The notes under the pieces were generated by a model that searched no databases, was not told the origin of the DNA, and was given only the letters and a program-made list of their open reading frames with translations. Both the position numbers and the translations under genes were made by a program. From an uncultured Myxococcales bacterium (GTDB lineage: Bacteria; Myxococcota_A; UBA9042), in assembly GCA_903929795.1 (NCBI GenBank), contig CAIYWC010000097.1:310001-374000 (forward strand): a DNA stretch of 64,000 bases, written 5' to 3'. Positions 61,625 through 64,000 of the stretch are shown in pieces (within the stretch, counting starts at the first letter, position 1; the number at the start of each line of letters is the position of its first letter).

Positions 61625-63544
61625 ATGAACGGGTTGCGGCACGGGATCTGGAGATGGGTGGCGGCAAGCGCGGCGATCCTCGTCCTGGCGAGCCTCGTCG
61701 CCTTCTGGCCTCCGGGACTGTCCTGGTGGGCAAGCGACCCGCGCGCGCAGGGCCGGATTCCGACAGGGCAAAAGACAAACCCGCAACGCACTTCGGCCGC
61801 GCGTCCGACGATGGCGGGCACGTATGCGCTGCGCTACAGCCAGGAATTCGAGGCGCCGTCGATGACCGGTTCGCGCGACAAAGCGACGCTGCTGTGGCAG
61901 GCGACGTGGTCGGTTGCGGCGACGAAGGCGGATCCATCGTGGCTGGCCGTCCACGCGCAAACGACGCAGTGGGAGGCGAACGAGGCGCTGACGCGGGCAA
62001 GTGGCCTTGGCGAACCGCAGCGGGCGGCACTGCAGACGCCGTTCGCTCTGCGCATCGATGCGGCGGGTGCGGTGGCTGAAGTGCGCTGTGCATCCGACGT
62101 GCCGGCGCCGGCGTGTGCGCTGTTGGCTACCGTGGCGCACGCGGGCCAATTCGTGGAGCCGGCGCATGACGGAGCCCAGTGGCAGGTGAACGAGACCGAC
62201 TTGACCGGCACGTTTCGCGCCGACTACCGCCGCATCGCGGGGACCCGGGTGACCAAGACGTGGCACGGCAACGGCGTGTCGCGAGGGCAGGGCGATGCGC
62301 TGGGGCTGACATCACAAACCGATGCGACGTTTGTGCTGAACGGGGCGCACGTGCAGACGCTGGCGTACGCCCAGATCGGCCGCATGCAACCGCCGGCGGA
62401 TCTGGAAGCGGCCGCGACCGAATTCCGCGTCGTTGTCGGCATGGAGCGGCAAGCGGATCAACCGGCAGGTGGCCTCGCAGCGCTAAAACCCGATGCTCTT
62501 CAGCGGTTTGACGTTGCTGTCGCCGGCCAGTCCAGAGGCGCAGCGCCGACTGTGGACCTGGAAGCGGCGCTGACGGCGCTGGAATCGCTCGACCCGCGCC
62601 ATGGGACGAATCAGCGGGCGGACGTGCGTGCGGGGCTGATCAGCGCGCTCCATGCCGATCCGCAATTTGTCGCGCGCGTGGAAGCCCGCCTGCAGCATAC
62701 CGATTTGTCGGAAGTTGCGGAGCGCACGCTCCTCGAAGCGCTGGTGGGTGCAGACACGCCGGCCGCGCAGCAATCGCTTGTGCGGTTGTCGACCGACCCG
62801 GTCGTGCCCGATCGGTTGCGCGACCGGGCGCTGCTCGCCAGTGTGCACGTGCAGCACCCGACCAAGCCGTTCGTGGCCACCTTGCTGGCGGCGACTGCGG
62901 CACAGCCAAAACGCGCGGCCGAGATCGGCGTCGTGCTCGGCGCCGCCGCGCGGCAGTTGTCCGTGGTCGACCCGGCACGCGCCCGCGATTTGGTGGCCCA
63001 GCTGATGGCGCAGGCGACCGCGGCGAAGTCTGCCGCGGGCGATGACGGGCGCAGGAGGCGCGGCAACCTGATGACGGAATGCAACTGGTTGGCATCGCTC
63101 GGAAATGCCGGCAGTCCTGACGCGTTGCCGTTTCTCCTCGAAGCCCTGCAGGATCCCCGCGACGACGTGCGGGTCTCGGCGGCACATGCCTTGCGCTTCG
63201 AAGATCCGGCGGCGACAACCGAAGCGATGGAGCTGCGGATGGCGAGCGATCCCGCGTTCGGCGTCCGTGCGGCGCTCCTTCATGCGGCGCGGTTCCAGGG
63301 TCCCAAGGCGCGCCAGACCTTCGTCGCCAAGGCGCTGATGTTCGACCCGAGCCCGGCGGTGCGGCTGGAAGCGGCGTTCACCGTCGCGACCTGGGCGACG
63401 ACGGCTCCGGGGCTGCGACAGGTTTTGGCCCAAGCTCTCGCGCAGGAACAGGATCCCGACGTGCAAGAAGCGCTGCGCAACCACTTGACGCCGGGTCGCA
63501 TCGGGCAATTTCAGGTGACTTCGGCGCCGCAAGGAACGCCATGA
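61625..63544 (+). CDS. Membrane-anchored protein with beta domain and HEAT repeats
   Basis: 639 residues; ATG 61625 has GGAG about 10 nt upstream and lies 46 bp after the giant gene. One N-terminal hydrophobic helix (WRWVAASAAILVLASLVAFW) acts as anchor or uncleaved signal. Residues ~60-280 are beta-rich (TYALRYSQEFEAPS, VTKTWHGNGVSRGQ, then FRVVVGMERQ). From ~310 on the protein is helical, with HEAT-type pairs such as ALPFLLEALQDPRDDVRVSAAHALRFEDP. A beta barrel followed by an alpha superhelix recalls the vitellogenin N / lipid-transfer module seen in some myxobacterial proteins; this is inference. Its stop overlaps the next ATG (ATGA), so it is coupled to a lipoprotein gene. Confidence 0.8.
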   Translation: MNGLRHGIWRWVAASAAILVLASLVAFWPPGLSWWASDPRAQGRIPTGQKTNPQRTSAARPTMAGTYALRYSQEFEAPSMTGSRDKATLLWQATWSVAATKADPSWLAVHAQTTQWEANEALTRASGLGEPQRAALQTPFALRIDAAGAVAEVRCASDVPAPACALLATVAHAGQFVEPAHDGAQWQVNETDLTGTFRADYRRIAGTRVTKTWHGNGVSRGQGDALGLTSQTDATFVLNGAHVQTLAYAQIGRMQPPADLEAAATEFRVVVGMERQADQPAGGLAALKPDALQRFDVAVAGQSRGAAPTVDLEAALTALESLDPRHGTNQRADVRAGLISALHADPQFVARVEARLQHTDLSEVAERTLLEALVGADTPAAQQSLVRLSTDPVVPDRLRDRALLASVHVQHPTKPFVATLLAATAAQPKRAAEIGVVLGAAARQLSVVDPARARDLVAQLMAQATAAKSAAGDDGRRRRGNLMTECNWLASLGNAGSPDALPFLLEALQDPRDDVRVSAAHALRFEDPAATTEAMELRMASDPAFGVRAALLHAARFQGPKARQTFVAKALMFDPSPAVRLEAAFTVATWATTAPGLRQVLAQALAQEQDPDVQEALRNHLTPGRIGQFQVTSAPQGTP

Positions 63545-64000
63545 CGGTGCGCGCAGCACACGCAGGGGCGGCCGCGCTCGTCGCCTGGCTCGCGCTCGCG
63601 ACGGGCTGCGGCGCGGCGGGCGACACGTGCGGTCCTGGCACCCATCTGGCGGGTGGCACATGCATCGCCGATGACGCGATCACTTGCGGCGAAGGTGTGA
63701 CGCTGGCCGACGGTCAGTGCGTTGCGGCAAGCGATGCGACAGCCACCGACGGCTTCGATGCCAGCGAAACGGTCGGCGACGCGGATGCCGGCGCGGACAC
63801 GCTGACGGACGCCCTGGAAGAAACCGCGACCGATGGCGGTTGCACGGCGTTTTGCATCGGCCGGGTTTGCGGCAGCAACGGGTGCGGCGGCAGCTGCGGG
63901 ACCTGCCAGACGCCGGAAGCACCGGTCTGCAACGACGCGAGCGGCCAGTGCGCCGCCGTATGCGTCCCGCAGTGCACTGGCAAGACCTGTGGCGACAACG
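63541..64000 (+). CDS. Cys-rich lipoprotein, N-terminal part (partial)
   Basis: Runs off the window; 153 residues seen. ATG 63541 overlaps the TGA of the HEAT gene. The signal peptide (RAAHAGAAALVAWLALATGC) ends in a usable lipobox. Two EGF-like Cys pairs (CGPGTHLAGGTCIAD and CGEGVTLADGQCVAA) precede an Asp/Ala/Thr linker. Then comes CIGRVCGSNGCGGSCGTC, and a second such unit begins (CTGKTCGDN) as the window ends. The CGxxGCGG module is the same as in the 3176-residue protein two genes upstream, which ties the three genes together as one system. Confidence 0.82.
   Translation, partial: MTVRAAHAGAAALVAWLALATGCGAAGDTCGPGTHLAGGTCIADDAITCGEGVTLADGQCVAASDATATDGFDASETVGDADAGADTLTDALEETATDGGCTAFCIGRVCGSNGCGGSCGTCQTPEAPVCNDASGQCAAVCVPQCTGKTCGDN

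Overview
The window looks like chromosomal DNA from a high-GC member of the Myxococcota or a related deltaproteobacterial lineage, probably uncultured. Four things point there: several very large secreted proteins made of Cys-rich repeats (CDDGNxCTxDxC units, a CGDG...CDDGN...GDGC myxococcal disulfide repeat, MopE-type metal-binding repeats); lipoprotein N-termini followed by low-complexity Asp/Ala/Thr/Pro linkers; a large MASE1 hybrid histidine kinase; and frequent GTG/TTG starts with ATGA/GTGA gene overlaps. No rRNA or other taxonomic marker is present, so the assignment is inference.

Layout. 1-6162 (+): the end of a GH31 glycosidase, an unknown gene and a ThiF/MoeB-like adenylyltransferase, all overlapping by 4 bp; then a receiver protein translationally coupled to a MASE1-PAS-HisKA-REC-REC-HPt kinase. 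6169-20596: a multidomain GH57 lipoprotein (-), a Cys-rich lipoprotein (+) and two giant Cys-repeat lipoproteins (-). 20893-26359: a small unknown gene (+), then a minus-strand run GNAT - SspB - GT4 - heparinase II/III-like - WecA/MraY-like transferase, i.e. surface polysaccharide genes behind a ClpXP adaptor. 26493-30619: a small periplasmic protein, a protein with four ~90-residue HFAG repeats, a class IV aminotransferase, a propeller-like lipoprotein and a His/Lys-rich secreted protein. 30756-34265 (-): dnaE, flanked on both sides by copies of a short intergenic repeat. 34566-44156: a radical SAM protein with an unusual domain order, another giant Cys-repeat lipoprotein, a GT4, asparagine synthetase B and MoeA. 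44374-45552: a lipoprotein with a clear promoter and terminator.

45818-51365: tRNA-Val and tRNA-Asp, followed by a ~5.3-kb integrative element inserted at the 3' end of tRNA-Asp. A 68-bp direct repeat flanks it. It carries a tyrosine recombinase, a tandem-HTH excisionase-like protein, small unknown genes, a winged-helix protein and an AAA/DUF4143 ATPase. 52048-64000 (+): a 3176-residue secreted mosaic protein (RCC1-like, Cys repeats, nine CGxDGCGG modules, somatomedin B-like, LamG with an inserted galactose-lectin-like domain), then a HEAT-repeat membrane-anchored protein and the start of another Cys-rich lipoprotein that overlaps it by ATGA.

Two themes dominate. The first is building the cell exterior: glycosidases, polysaccharide assembly and a family of giant disulfide-rich lipoproteins. 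The second is short mobile or dispersed DNA: the tRNA-Asp element and the repeat around dnaE. The least explained items are the HFAG-repeat protein, the dispersed repeat, the excisionase/integrase gene arrangement, and the giant mosaic protein with its coupled HEAT partner.
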